Program-made: the position numbers and the translations under genes
Notes under the pieces: model-generated
Databases searched by the model: none
What the model saw: the letters and a program-made list of their open reading frames with translations, nothing else
Told to the model about the DNA's origin: nothing
Source: Barnesiella sp. WM24
GTDB lineage: Bacteria; Bacteroidota; Bacteroidia; Bacteroidales; Muribaculaceae
NCBI RefSeq assembly: GCF_004570975.1
Contig: NZ_SPPC01000007.1
Coordinates: forward strand, 62,001 to 126,000
DNA: 64,000 nucleotides
Direction: 5' to 3'
Shown here: one piece after another, positions 18,848 through 27,480 of the stretch
Numbering within the stretch: the first letter of the stretch is position 1
How the letters are laid out: every line of letters starts with the position of its first letter

Positions 18848-20917
18848 ATGGAAAAGATAATTTCAAAAGATTCACTATTGAGGACACTGCTCTTTATCGG
18901 GGCAGTCGCGATTATCATCGGGCTTATGCCCCGCAAGGACAGTCATTCCTATCAGTATGAGATGGGCAAGCCGTGGGCTTACTCGCTGCTTACCGCTCCG
19001 AGTGACATGCCTATTTATCTTGACTCGATAAGCATGGAGCGGGTGCGCGACAGCATCTCAAGATCATTTATCCCTGTATATCAGCGCGACATAAACGGAG
19101 AGAAGACGACCCTTGCCGCCTATGCTACACGCGTCAACCACACCCCCGGGCTGCATCTGACTCCGGGCGAGCGTAACAAACTTATAAACGCGCTGAAAAA
19201 ACTGCTTGAAAACGGTATTGTCGACCAGTACACTTACCAGCAGGTAAAGTCGGGGAAACTGAAGGATGTAAGGTTTATACACGATAATACGGCAATCACG
19301 CTTCCCGCCGATGATTTCCTGTCGGCACGTGCCGCCTATGCGAGTCTTGACAGCATGTTCAGCGACTCCGATTTCAGGGCGGCGATCGAGCAGACCTCGA
19401 TGTCGCAGTTTCTTGTGCCCAATGTGGTCCTCGACTCGGTTGCCACTAAGCGCCTTCTCAGCGAGGTGATGCAGAAAGCAATGGCGCCGGTGGGAGTCAT
19501 CCAGCAGGGCGAGCGCATAATCGACAAGGGCGATATAGTGACCCCGGAGCTTTACACGCTGCTGAAGACCTATGACCGCATAGCCGGCTCGCGCTCTACA
19601 AGCAAGGTCGACCGCCATTACTACCCGATATTAGGGCAGTTGCTCTACGTGGTGGTGATTCTTACGTCGCTCTACCTTTTCCTTTATTATTTCAGATGGC
19701 GCACTTTCGGCAACAACCGCGCCATGGTGTTTATCATGACCCTCGTGACGGCATTTGTACTGTTTTCCTATGGTATGTCGGAGACATTCCGCGGCGGACT
19801 GTACATGGTGCCCTTTACCGTGGTTGCTATACTCATGGTGGTGTTTTTTGACGGCAGGACAGCCTACTTTGTCTTTATAACAGAGATAATGCTCTGTACG
19901 ATTATCGCCACTTTCCCCCTTGAATTTATCTTTGTGCAGCTTGTCGCCGGCATAGTTGCCATAACATCATTGAAAGAGCTTAACCGCAGGTCACAGCTCG
20001 TAAGGGCGGCTATGTTTGTGTTTATCGCCTATTGTATCGCCTATGTCGCGGTCGAGGTGATGCAGACCGGCTCGGCCGACAAGCTCAGTACACGCATGTT
20101 TGGCTTCTTCGCCATCAATGCTGTATTGATCTCATTTACTTATGTGCTTGTGTTTGTGCTTGAAAAGATATTCGGATTTGTATCGTCGGTGACTCTTGTC
20201 GAGTTGAGCGACGTCAACAACCCCGTGTTGCGCGAGCTTTCGGAAGAGTGTCCGGGCACATTCCAACATTCGATGCAGGTGAGCAACCTTGCTTCCGACG
20301 CCGCCCACAGGATAGGCGCCAACGTGCAGCTTGTGCGTACGGGCGCCCTGTATCATGACATAGGCAAGATAAATAATCCGGCTTTCTTTACCGAAAATCA
20401 GCATGGCGTGAACCCCCATGACACTCTCAGCCCGATACAGAGCGCGCGCATCGTCATCAATCACGTGTTTGACGGGCTGAAAAGGGCTGAAAAGGCTAAG
20501 CTGCCCGACGTGATTACCGACTTTATACGCCAGCATCACGGTAACGGCAGAGCCAAATATTTCTACAACACCTATTGCAACGCCCATCCGGGAGAGGAGG
20601 TGGATGCCGCCCCGTTTACATATCCCGGACCTAATCCGCAGACAAAGGAGACCTCGATACTGATGATGGCTGACGCTGTCGAGGCGGCGTCAAGGTCGCT
20701 GAAGGAGCACACCGTGCCTGCCATAACGGAGCTCGTCAACCGCATCATAGACGGTCAGATTCATGACGGCCTGCACGACGAGTCGCCGATATCGTTCCGC
20801 GACGTGAATGTGATTAAAAATGCGTTTATCGAGCGACTGCGCACAATGTATCATGCCCGTGTGAGCTATCCTGACCTGAAGAAAGATGAGCAGCCTGCGG
20901 AAAATCCTGAGAAATAA
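18848..20917 (+). CDS. 7TM-HD family phosphohydrolase (PgpH-like)
   Basis: Membrane-bound HD-domain phosphodiesterase; characterised PgpH relatives cleave c-di-AMP. 689 residues: one N-terminal helix (~10-27), extracytoplasmic 7TMR-HDED domain (~50-260), seven membrane helices (~265-470), cytoplasmic HD domain (~480-680) with CPGTFQHSMQVSNLA, ALYHDIGKINNP and IRQHHGNG; the HDIG motif is intact. 9 bases after rel and followed by DUF456, so likely one operon. c-di-AMP as substrate is family knowledge, not shown here. Confidence 0.92.
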   Translation: MEKIISKDSLLRTLLFIGAVAIIIGLMPRKDSHSYQYEMGKPWAYSLLTAPSDMPIYLDSISMERVRDSISRSFIPVYQRDINGEKTTLAAYATRVNHTPGLHLTPGERNKLINALKKLLENGIVDQYTYQQVKSGKLKDVRFIHDNTAITLPADDFLSARAAYASLDSMFSDSDFRAAIEQTSMSQFLVPNVVLDSVATKRLLSEVMQKAMAPVGVIQQGERIIDKGDIVTPELYTLLKTYDRIAGSRSTSKVDRHYYPILGQLLYVVVILTSLYLFLYYFRWRTFGNNRAMVFIMTLVTAFVLFSYGMSETFRGGLYMVPFTVVAILMVVFFDGRTAYFVFITEIMLCTIIATFPLEFIFVQLVAGIVAITSLKELNRRSQLVRAAMFVFIAYCIAYVAVEVMQTGSADKLSTRMFGFFAINAVLISFTYVLVFVLEKIFGFVSSVTLVELSDVNNPVLRELSEECPGTFQHSMQVSNLASDAAHRIGANVQLVRTGALYHDIGKINNPAFFTENQHGVNPHDTLSPIQSARIVINHVFDGLKRAEKAKLPDVITDFIRQHHGNGRAKYFYNTYCNAHPGEEVDAAPFTYPGPNPQTKETSILMMADAVEAASRSLKEHTVPAITELVNRIIDGQIHDGLHDESPISFRDVNVIKNAFIERLRTMYHARVSYPDLKKDEQPAENPEK

Positions 20918-20965
20918 CTTTTAAGAGGGCTTCATTGTTATATTAAGAAGGAAAATTCAGGATTC

Positions 20966-21481
20966 ATGTCGGTCATTCTTTTAATATCGGGCATTGTCGC
21001 GCTTGTCGCCGGATTTGTGGCGATACTGCGCCCCTATATACCGGGGGCGGTGCTTGCCTACGCCGGGCTGTGGCTGCTCAAATGGAGCGGGGAGCTGCAT
21101 CCCTCGGTCGAGCTGCTTGCGTCGTGGGGAGCCATCGTTGCGGTGGTCGTGGTGATTGACATCATGCTTCCGTCGGGGGTGACACGCGCCACCAACGGCA
21201 TGACTTATATGGGCGTCGGAGGGCTTGTCGGACTTTTTGTCGGCATGACCGGATTCTCGCTTGCATGGGTGGTCATCGGTGCGGCGGCAGGTGTGTTTCT
21301 CGGCTCGGTGGCTTATGCTCGCACTCCGGGAGGAAGGGCGCTTGATTTTCCGTCGTCAAGATTTTTTCAGTATCTTTGTGCAAAAGGGCTGCCCGCGGTG
21401 GTCACTCTCGGCATAACAGGCATAGCGATATTGCTTGCAGTTATGGAGCATTATCCGGGGTTTGCCCTCAGCCAACTATAA
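20966..21481 (+). CDS. DUF456 family membrane protein
   Basis: 171 residues, nearly all in hydrophobic segments (about five helices) with Gly-rich small-residue repeats, such as MTYMGVGGLVGLFVGMTGF, and the DUF456-like GAAAGVFLGSVAYARTPGGRAL. Function unknown for the family. 48 bases after the 7TM-HD gene and 13 bases before the next, so part of the same transcription unit. Confidence 0.8.
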   Translation: MSVILLISGIVALVAGFVAILRPYIPGAVLAYAGLWLLKWSGELHPSVELLASWGAIVAVVVVIDIMLPSGVTRATNGMTYMGVGGLVGLFVGMTGFSLAWVVIGAAAGVFLGSVAYARTPGGRALDFPSSRFFQYLCAKGLPAVVTLGITGIAILLAVMEHYPGFALSQL

Positions 21482-21494
21482 ATTGATAAGTAAG

Positions 21495-22214
21495 ATGAAA
21501 CGAATTTTATTACTGCTCATAGCAGCTGTGGTTGCCTGCGGAGCCTTTACTGTAGAGGCAAAAAGAGGCGACAAGAAGCTCAAGCCCGAGAAGCCTGACA
21601 TGGAGAAGATAAAGAAAGAGGTCAACGACCCCTCGTCAAAGTATTACTATCCCAAGCTGATGAAGCAGTTTGAGTCCAACGACACATCCATGACCCTTGA
21701 CCAGTTTCGTCATCTCTATCTCGGATATGTGTTTCAGGAAGACTACAATCCTTACAGGCGCAGCAGCTATTCATCCAAGATGGATAATCTTTATTATAAA
21801 GAGAAGCACACACTTGCCGAGTGTGACACGATAATAAAATATGCGGAGCTATCGCTGAAGGATGACCCCTTTGACCTGCGTCAGATGTCGTTTCTGATAT
21901 ATGCCTATAGGGAGAAAAAGAAAAATAATCTTGCCAATATCCTCCAGTATAAGCTTAATCATATACTTGAGGCGATTGTGTCGACTGGTACCGGTCTTGA
22001 CCAGGACAACGCCTGGGTCATCATTAATCCGCAGCATGAATATAACCTACTGAATTTTCAGAATTATGTGGTGGAAGGACAGGAGGACCGTCCGCCCCAC
22101 TTCGATTATATCACCGTCAAGCCGAAAGATGGGAAGGATGACCCTAAAGGGTTTTACTTCAATGTGCTCTATATCCTGCAGGAGTATTACCGCAAATTCC
22201 CCGACGAAGAGTAG
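21495..22214 (+). CDS. DUF4919 family exported protein
   Basis: 239 residues from ATG 21495; a longer open frame begins inside the DUF456 gene but would mask the signal peptide (RILLLLIAAVVACGAFTVEA). The mature part is hydrophilic and mostly helical, with DKKLKPEKPDMEKIKKEVNDP and YPKLMKQFESNDTSMTLDQFRHLYLGYVFQEDYNPY, the latter typical of DUF4919. No catalytic motif recognised. Last gene of the rel operon. Confidence 0.75.
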   Translation: MKRILLLLIAAVVACGAFTVEAKRGDKKLKPEKPDMEKIKKEVNDPSSKYYYPKLMKQFESNDTSMTLDQFRHLYLGYVFQEDYNPYRRSSYSSKMDNLYYKEKHTLAECDTIIKYAELSLKDDPFDLRQMSFLIYAYREKKKNNLANILQYKLNHILEAIVSTGTGLDQDNAWVIINPQHEYNLLNFQNYVVEGQEDRPPHFDYITVKPKDGKDDPKGFYFNVLYILQEYYRKFPDEE

Positions 22215-22350
22215 CTCTCCGCCGGGGAGACATGCTGTTGCACCGGCAATTATTTATAACGCCATATGTGTAGCATCGCACAGGAGTGTTCATGATGCCC
22301 TGTGTCATCGCGTAGCTGCAGGGGCGACCGGTGCAGGGTAACCGGTAGGA
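22215..22350. other. Convergent intergenic region with small inverted repeats
   Basis: Between the DUF4919 and LRR gene ends. It holds two short inverted repeats: GCCGG/CCGGC near 22219-22245, and ACCGG/CCGGT around 22330-22346. Neither has a U run on either strand. The second resembles a worn copy of a GC-rich intergenic hairpin. Confidence 0.3.
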
Positions 22351-23808
22351 TTACATTTTTATCTTGACAGCCTTGCCGGCTACGCTGACGATGTAGTAGC
22401 CCGTGCCGACGGCTACGCCACACTCTGCGTCGTTGACTGTCCCCGAGGCGATGATTCTGCCGTCAATCGAGTGTATAGTGTAAATATCCCCGGCTTTGGC
22501 GTTGATAATTATCTTGCCGCCGTTGCAGGTCACGGTCGCGTCTGCGCCGTCAGTCACTGTCTCGAGTGCCGTAAGCTCCTCTGACTCTATGTAGTTGAAA
22601 AATATATTCCATCCCTCGGCTTTGCGGTAGCGTTCAATCGCCCCGACCGGGATGTAGACCGGAATATTGGGGAGTACGCCTCCGTTTACGCTTGTGTCAG
22701 GATTTCCGAAAGGACCTGTCAAGCCTCTCATCTTACACTCGGCGGGGATTGTTCCGCGGCAATACATTTTCTTTAAGCCCGACCATCCCGAGCAGCTCTC
22801 TTCCCCGAGAGTCAGCAGAGTGGAAGGGAAAGAGACTTCCGTCAGTCCATAGCTCAGATAAAATGCGCGGTCTCCGATGTCAGTCAGTCCTTCCGGTAGC
22901 GTAAGCACTCCGCTCAGTGGACACATGTAAAACGCCCGGTTGCCTATGGTAAGGGCTTTTGAAGGGATATTGACCTCAAGCAGTTTTTCACATTCTAAAG
23001 CTATGCCCGAAGGCACGGCGGTAAGTCCGTCAGGCAGCAATAGTTTTTTTAGGTTTCGGTTAAATGCAAATTGATCCTCTCCTTCAAGGCGTGTGCATGA
23101 TTCAGGAAGTATCGCTTCGCCAAGGTCGGCACCGTAAAAAGCCATTTCGCCAATCATCTCAAGCCCTTCCGGGAAATTAATTTTTGTGACTCCTGTGCTG
23201 AGGAAGGCTGCTTCATCAATGCTTTTTATAGTTGAAGGAAGCACTACTTCCGACAGCGACTCGCAATTCATGAAGCATCGGAATGGAATCTCCTCCAAGC
23301 CTTCCGGGATTACGAGCGGAGAGGTGCGCAGTTTGGGGCAATCCGCGAAGCATACTCTGCCCATACGACGTAATGTCGATGGGAGTGTCACCTCTTGCAG
23401 ACGGCCGGAGTAAGTAAAAGCGCTTTCTCCGATTTCTTCTATCCCTTCGCCCAGGATTATGTTGCGAAGGTTGGTCATGTAAAGCGTCAGTTTGTTATCC
23501 GGATCAAACTGTTCGCTTCGGTAGAAGGCGCGTGGAGGCACCCGGTTGCCCTCTGCCTGAGCTTTTTCAAGATTGATAGCCGAGAGCTTTCCATAGAAAG
23601 TGGCGCTCCACATCGTATAGAAATCTACGTCGTTTATCGGTCCTTCCACCACAAGCGAGTCTATCGTGTTGGCACGCTCGCCAAGAGCTTCCGCAAGTGT
23701 GCCCGGCTCACTTAGCTCAACTTTAATGTAACTTTTGTCGTCAGCCTCCTGCGCATACGCCGAAACGCAGGCTGTCAAAAACGAAATTAACAGAATAGTA
23801 ACCTTCAT
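22351..23808 (-). CDS. BspA-type leucine-rich repeat protein with T9SS-like C-terminal tail
   Basis: 485 residues with a signal peptide (KVTILLISFLTACVSAYA). Residues ~95-350 are built from about ten LRR_5 repeats of the form L-x-x-I-x-L-P-x-x-L-x-x-I-G-x-x-A-F (IKSIDEAAFLSTGVTKINFP, ALTIGNRAFYMCPLSGVLTLP). The last ~80 residues form a separate beta-rich unit ending SIDGRIIASGTVNDAE, then VAVGTGYYIVSVAGKAVKIK, which resembles the type A sorting domain of the type IX secretion system (G-x-Y-x-V-x-V then K-x-x-K). Surface adhesion or glycan/host-protein binding is typical of the family. Preceded by a TATTTTTG box (23856-23863, minus). Confidence 0.85.
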   Translation of the reverse strand: MKVTILLISFLTACVSAYAQEADDKSYIKVELSEPGTLAEALGERANTIDSLVVEGPINDVDFYTMWSATFYGKLSAINLEKAQAEGNRVPPRAFYRSEQFDPDNKLTLYMTNLRNIILGEGIEEIGESAFTYSGRLQEVTLPSTLRRMGRVCFADCPKLRTSPLVIPEGLEEIPFRCFMNCESLSEVVLPSTIKSIDEAAFLSTGVTKINFPEGLEMIGEMAFYGADLGEAILPESCTRLEGEDQFAFNRNLKKLLLPDGLTAVPSGIALECEKLLEVNIPSKALTIGNRAFYMCPLSGVLTLPEGLTDIGDRAFYLSYGLTEVSFPSTLLTLGEESCSGWSGLKKMYCRGTIPAECKMRGLTGPFGNPDTSVNGGVLPNIPVYIPVGAIERYRKAEGWNIFFNYIESEELTALETVTDGADATVTCNGGKIIINAKAGDIYTIHSIDGRIIASGTVNDAECGVAVGTGYYIVSVAGKAVKIKM

Positions 23809-23955
23809 AATTTATAATTTAAATGATTAGATATAGTAAAAGTGTAGTTTTGATGCAAAAATATTAAAAATTCTCAAAAATGAATCCTGATCGGGACATT
23901 AATCGTTTGTTTTTTTAGATTAATATAGGATTGTAGTGGGGTGAATATCAGAATG

Positions 23956-23996
23956 TTATCAATAAAACAAATGTGAGAGATTTGTTTTATTGATAA
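23956..23996. repeat. Perfect 17-bp inverted repeat
   Basis: Arms 23956-23972 and 23980-23996 are perfectly complementary (TTATCAATAAAACAAAT and its complement) around a 7-base loop GTGAGAG. It lies downstream of the TPR lipoprotein gene and upstream of the LRR gene, both minus strand. As RNA it would be a stable AT-rich hairpin; there is no clear U tract after it on the minus strand, so terminator and operator are both possible. Confidence 0.7.
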
Positions 23997-24086
23997 TGAA
24001 CTTATAATGAATTGATTTAAAGTCTATTTTGATTGGGTGTGATTGCAGCCAAAAACGAATTATAATATTGCAATTAATGTAGGTGA

Positions 24087-25721
24087 TTAGTGGGACAAAT
24101 GTCTTAGGTACTTTTCTTGTTGAGCGGAATTGAGCTTTTTTATCTTGGTCTTTAAACGGGCTTTCCTGTTGTATATTGATTCAATCTTATCTTCTTTTAA
24201 AAATAGAGCAATCGCACTATTGGAAAATCCAAAAGCGGAATATATGAATAATTTATAGTCCAGTTCCTTTAATTGGGGGAGATCTTCTCTTAATGAAGCA
24301 ACGATGTTAGAGTCGTTGAGATTTAGAGAGTTTTCAAGTTCGGTCAATCGTTCTTCTGACATTAAATCTTGAATTATACTTTCAACTTCATCAGAAATTT
24401 TGCGTTTGATGCTCTTTGTTGCTGAGCTTTCATAATATGATGAACAAAGGGAGTCAATCATCTTAAACTTAGAGGTCAGTAAGTCTAATATTTTTTCTTG
24501 ATCTTGTTTTGATTTGGCTTCTTTGGAGATTAAAATTTCATTAAAATTCTGTGCGATATTTACATTTCGTTCAATAATCCTGTTTTTGCGAATCAGCATT
24601 TTTATGACGATAAAACCTATGCACGAAATTGCTATTACAATCAGTGATATAGTTATACCATATGTCATTTTTAGGTTGGCAAATTCAAGTTCCTTGATTT
24701 TGTCCTCATATTCATAATAGTCAGATAATTCTGAACTGAATCCTTGATTTAGATAGCTTATAAGTGTACTGTCATTTTTTAACATTATATTTTCAATCAG
24801 AGACAATGCGCTTTTAAAATCATTACGAGATTTATAAATGGATGATTTAAAGGTCACCAAATTAGGCGTTAAAGCTGTTATAGTGTCTAAAGTCATTTCG
24901 TACGCTTTATTGGGATTATCGCTTTTTAGATAAGTGAGACCAATTAATCCAATTAAATCAGGGTCATATTCATGAGTTAGTAATTCGCTATAGCCTTTAA
25001 TTGCAGAATCTGGGAGATTGAGAAAATAGTAACATTCAGAACTGATCTTTTTAGCTGACAAATACATGGATCTATCATCATACTTTTTTGCGGAGTCAGC
25101 TGCGCCAAGTGCCAGAATTAATGCTTCATCATATTTGTCAGAATTATAATAGGCACGCGCCAGCCCAAGAACTGCGTAGCTATTGAATATTGTTTGTTTC
25201 TCTGATTTATTAAAATAATCAAAAGCGAGTTTTGCATAATTGAGGGCATCACTACAATGATAGAACATTTCATATATACCAAAAATTTGGTCAGCGTTTC
25301 TACCACACCAGAAATAATTACCGAGTTGTTCGGCGTATCTTAGGCTTTTGTGGTGTACAAGAAGGCTTCGTGGGAACGATTCTTTATTGTAAAGCACCCT
25401 TGCATGATAGTAGTGGCTGAGCATCAGGCGGTAAATGTCGCCTGATTTTTCGTAGTGGTTTACTGCGATGAGTATTAGCGAATCGTCGGCAATGTCAATA
25501 TAGTTTTTGTCAAGAGCCTGGGAGTAGAGGAGTGCGTAGCGGGCATTTTCTTCTGCCGATGTCGGTGGCTGCAATGTGTCGAGCATGGCGAGGGCTGAGT
25601 CGGGGTGTTCCTCCATGAGTGTTTCGGCACGGTCGAGCGTAGCCGTTGCCGGGTCAATGGCGCATCCGGTCAGAAGCAGCAATGTAAATAATGCAGATAT
25701 GAGGTAATGAGTGATATTCAT
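24087..25721 (-). CDS. TPR-repeat lipoprotein with transmembrane helix and C-terminal HTH-like domain
   Basis: 544 residues: lipobox-like LLLTGC (~15-20), helical TPR-type repeats (~20-320, for example LMLSHYYHARVLYNKESFPRS and AVLGLARAYYNSDKYDEAL), one membrane helix (~350-375, ITISLIVIAISCIGFIVIKML), coiled coil (~380-470), then a compact domain with FIYSAFGFSNSAIALFLKEDKIESIYNRKARL that reads like a LuxR-type helix-turn-helix. Related Bacteroidetes proteins are thought to be membrane-spanning regulators. The 3' two-thirds is clearly AT-richer than neighbours, while the first ~350 bases match local composition. A TATATTTG box is at 25778-25785 (minus). Confidence 0.75.
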   Translation of the reverse strand: MNITHYLISALFTLLLLTGCAIDPATATLDRAETLMEEHPDSALAMLDTLQPPTSAEENARYALLYSQALDKNYIDIADDSLILIAVNHYEKSGDIYRLMLSHYYHARVLYNKESFPRSLLVHHKSLRYAEQLGNYFWCGRNADQIFGIYEMFYHCSDALNYAKLAFDYFNKSEKQTIFNSYAVLGLARAYYNSDKYDEALILALGAADSAKKYDDRSMYLSAKKISSECYYFLNLPDSAIKGYSELLTHEYDPDLIGLIGLTYLKSDNPNKAYEMTLDTITALTPNLVTFKSSIYKSRNDFKSALSLIENIMLKNDSTLISYLNQGFSSELSDYYEYEDKIKELEFANLKMTYGITISLIVIAISCIGFIVIKMLIRKNRIIERNVNIAQNFNEILISKEAKSKQDQEKILDLLTSKFKMIDSLCSSYYESSATKSIKRKISDEVESIIQDLMSEERLTELENSLNLNDSNIVASLREDLPQLKELDYKLFIYSAFGFSNSAIALFLKEDKIESIYNRKARLKTKIKKLNSAQQEKYLRHLSH

Positions 25722-25843
25722 TGGCTGTCGGGTGATAATTTTTGCTTCGAGCTTTGGGGAAGTTAAACAATCTATTACAAATATAAGTTAAATATTTGGA
25801 ATCTGTATTTTTTGCCCCGAATTTCTGCTGTTGTCGTGGAGGC

Positions 25844-25863
25844 GGGCGAGCTTTCACTCGCCC
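25844..25863. repeat. REP-like GC-rich hairpin
   Basis: GGGCGAG (25844-25850), 6-base loop CTTTCA, CTCGCCC (25857-25863), followed by CTACA. Short GC-rich hairpins with this GGGCGAG/CTCGCCCCTAC character recur between genes in many Bacteroidales genomes. Here it sits between the TPR lipoprotein promoter and the terminator of the DUF5723 operon. Confidence 0.5.
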
Positions 25864-25924
25864 CTACATTGGATGCACAGGCGGTTGTTGATGACGCCTT
25901 GTGGGTTTTGTGATGGGGGATATG

Positions 25925-25952
25925 AAAAAAGGGCTGCGCGAGGCAGCCCTTT
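25925..25952 (-). terminator. Rho-independent terminator of the DUF5723 operon
   Basis: On the minus strand a 10-bp stem (AAAGGGCTGC/GCAGCCCTTT, 25943-25952 with 25928-25937), loop of 5, and U6 run at 25930-25925. It follows the stop of the DUF5723 gene by 25 bases. Confidence 0.9.
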
Positions 25953-25977
25953 GGGTATTGTTGGTGTTGACGGATTG

Positions 25978-27441
25978 TTACCAAGAGGGGAGGAGGGGCT
26001 TGAGCACTTCTTTCTTGGGCTTTGAACCGAAGGTGAAGTTGATACCAAGCTGAAGGTTGGCGTTGATGTTGCCTACCGGGATATACTGCGGGGTCACCTT
26101 GAAAATCTGGAAGTCGGAACCGAGGAAGAGGTTGAAGCCTTTGGGGTGGATGTTGATAATCCATCCGAAAGAAGATCCGAATGTCGAGATTGCGTAGTTG
26201 ATTGACGCGTCAAAGAATTTTACCGGGGTTACGTTTGCCGAGATGCGTCCTTCAGTCCAAGAGTGTACGCCGTTGATGCGCTGGGTGAAGAGCACACCAC
26301 CTTTAAGACCGCGGTAGAAGGGTGCAGTGTAAGCGGCACCGAGGGTGATTGTCGCACCGATGCCGGTTGTGCGGCTGCCTCCGTCGGAGAGACGGTGAAA
26401 TTCTACTGCGTCCTCAAGGTCGTTGCCGAGGTTTTCAAGCTGCTGGTCAAAATTATTGGTGTCGTAGTTGGGAGAGTTCTTGTCGATTGCCACTTTGTCA
26501 AAACCGTCGAATTCCCAAGAGGTTGTGCCGGTTTTGCCGTGGACGGCATTGTTCCATGACACAAATCCGAGGTCGAGCACAGAAGCGGAGATCTCGAGGT
26601 CGGGGTGAAGCTGATAGGTGGCACCGAGGTCGATGGCCGCACCAAATCCGCCGAGTCCGAAGCTGTCGTAGTCCAGGTTGTCCCAGTCGATGAGATTGGC
26701 GTCGTCAGGGTTGTCGTAGTGCTTTCCCGATTCGGCATAGGTAGGCACCTTCAGTCCGTTTCCGGCTGCGATGTTTACCTCTCCGTCGGCACGGACGCTC
26801 CACTTTTCGTCACCGAGAGTGACATCCATATTGCTGATGCGCGCGTTGAAGTCGGCGACACCGACAAGGAATTTCAGTTTTGCACCTACGCGCAACTGGG
26901 GAAGAATCTGGCGAGAGTGACCGAGAGCCACTTCAGCCATTGCGTTGGCGTTGACGCCGATGTTTTTGAAATTGTAGTGGGATGTCGGGCCGTCCTGTCC
27001 GAGCTTCATGAAGGTGAAGAGGTCCTTGGGAAGAGAGAATGAGGCGGTTTCGCGCACACCGAGTGAGAAGGTGTTGTAGCCGCCGAACCCGCGGAATCCG
27101 AATGATAGGATTGTAAGGTCGAGCTCTTCCTTGATGTGGTTGACGTTGCGCAGTTTGCCGAGAAACTCGTTTGCGCTCACGTCGGGGTGCATGAATGTGG
27201 CGAGCTCGCCGTTTATCGGATATACGAATGTGCTGAGTCCTACATTTGAGTTAAGACCTACTCCGAAGTTGCCGAGTATGGGGAATGACACGTAGTTGCG
27301 TTCCGGAGCAAATGCCGGGTTCAGCTCATGTCGGTAGTTGTATCCTTCAAGGAAATATGCGGAGCGCAGGGCCTCCTGGGCGCTTGCGGTGCATGCCGAA
27401 GCGAGCAAAATAGCTGCGAAATATGATTTGAGATGTCTCAT
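25978..27441 (-). CDS. DUF5723 family outer-membrane protein
   Basis: 487 residues with signal peptide (SYFAAILLASACTASA, mature part from QEALRSAYFLEGY). The mature sequence is dominated by alternating beta strands ending in aromatic residues, with NPAFAPERNYVSFPILGNFGVGLNSNVG near the start, typical of DUF5723. The last strand region (FNLFLGSDFQIFKVTPQYIPVGNINANLQLGINFTFG) looks like porin-type strands, so an outer-membrane beta-barrel is likely. Second gene of a pair with the lipoprotein gene 39 bases upstream. Confidence 0.8.
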   Translation of the reverse strand: MRHLKSYFAAILLASACTASAQEALRSAYFLEGYNYRHELNPAFAPERNYVSFPILGNFGVGLNSNVGLSTFVYPINGELATFMHPDVSANEFLGKLRNVNHIKEELDLTILSFGFRGFGGYNTFSLGVRETASFSLPKDLFTFMKLGQDGPTSHYNFKNIGVNANAMAEVALGHSRQILPQLRVGAKLKFLVGVADFNARISNMDVTLGDEKWSVRADGEVNIAAGNGLKVPTYAESGKHYDNPDDANLIDWDNLDYDSFGLGGFGAAIDLGATYQLHPDLEISASVLDLGFVSWNNAVHGKTGTTSWEFDGFDKVAIDKNSPNYDTNNFDQQLENLGNDLEDAVEFHRLSDGGSRTTGIGATITLGAAYTAPFYRGLKGGVLFTQRINGVHSWTEGRISANVTPVKFFDASINYAISTFGSSFGWIINIHPKGFNLFLGSDFQIFKVTPQYIPVGNINANLQLGINFTFGSKPKKEVLKPLLPSW

Positions 27442-27480
27442 AGTTGGTTTATCTTCTTAGGGTTTTGTTGAAAATAAGGT

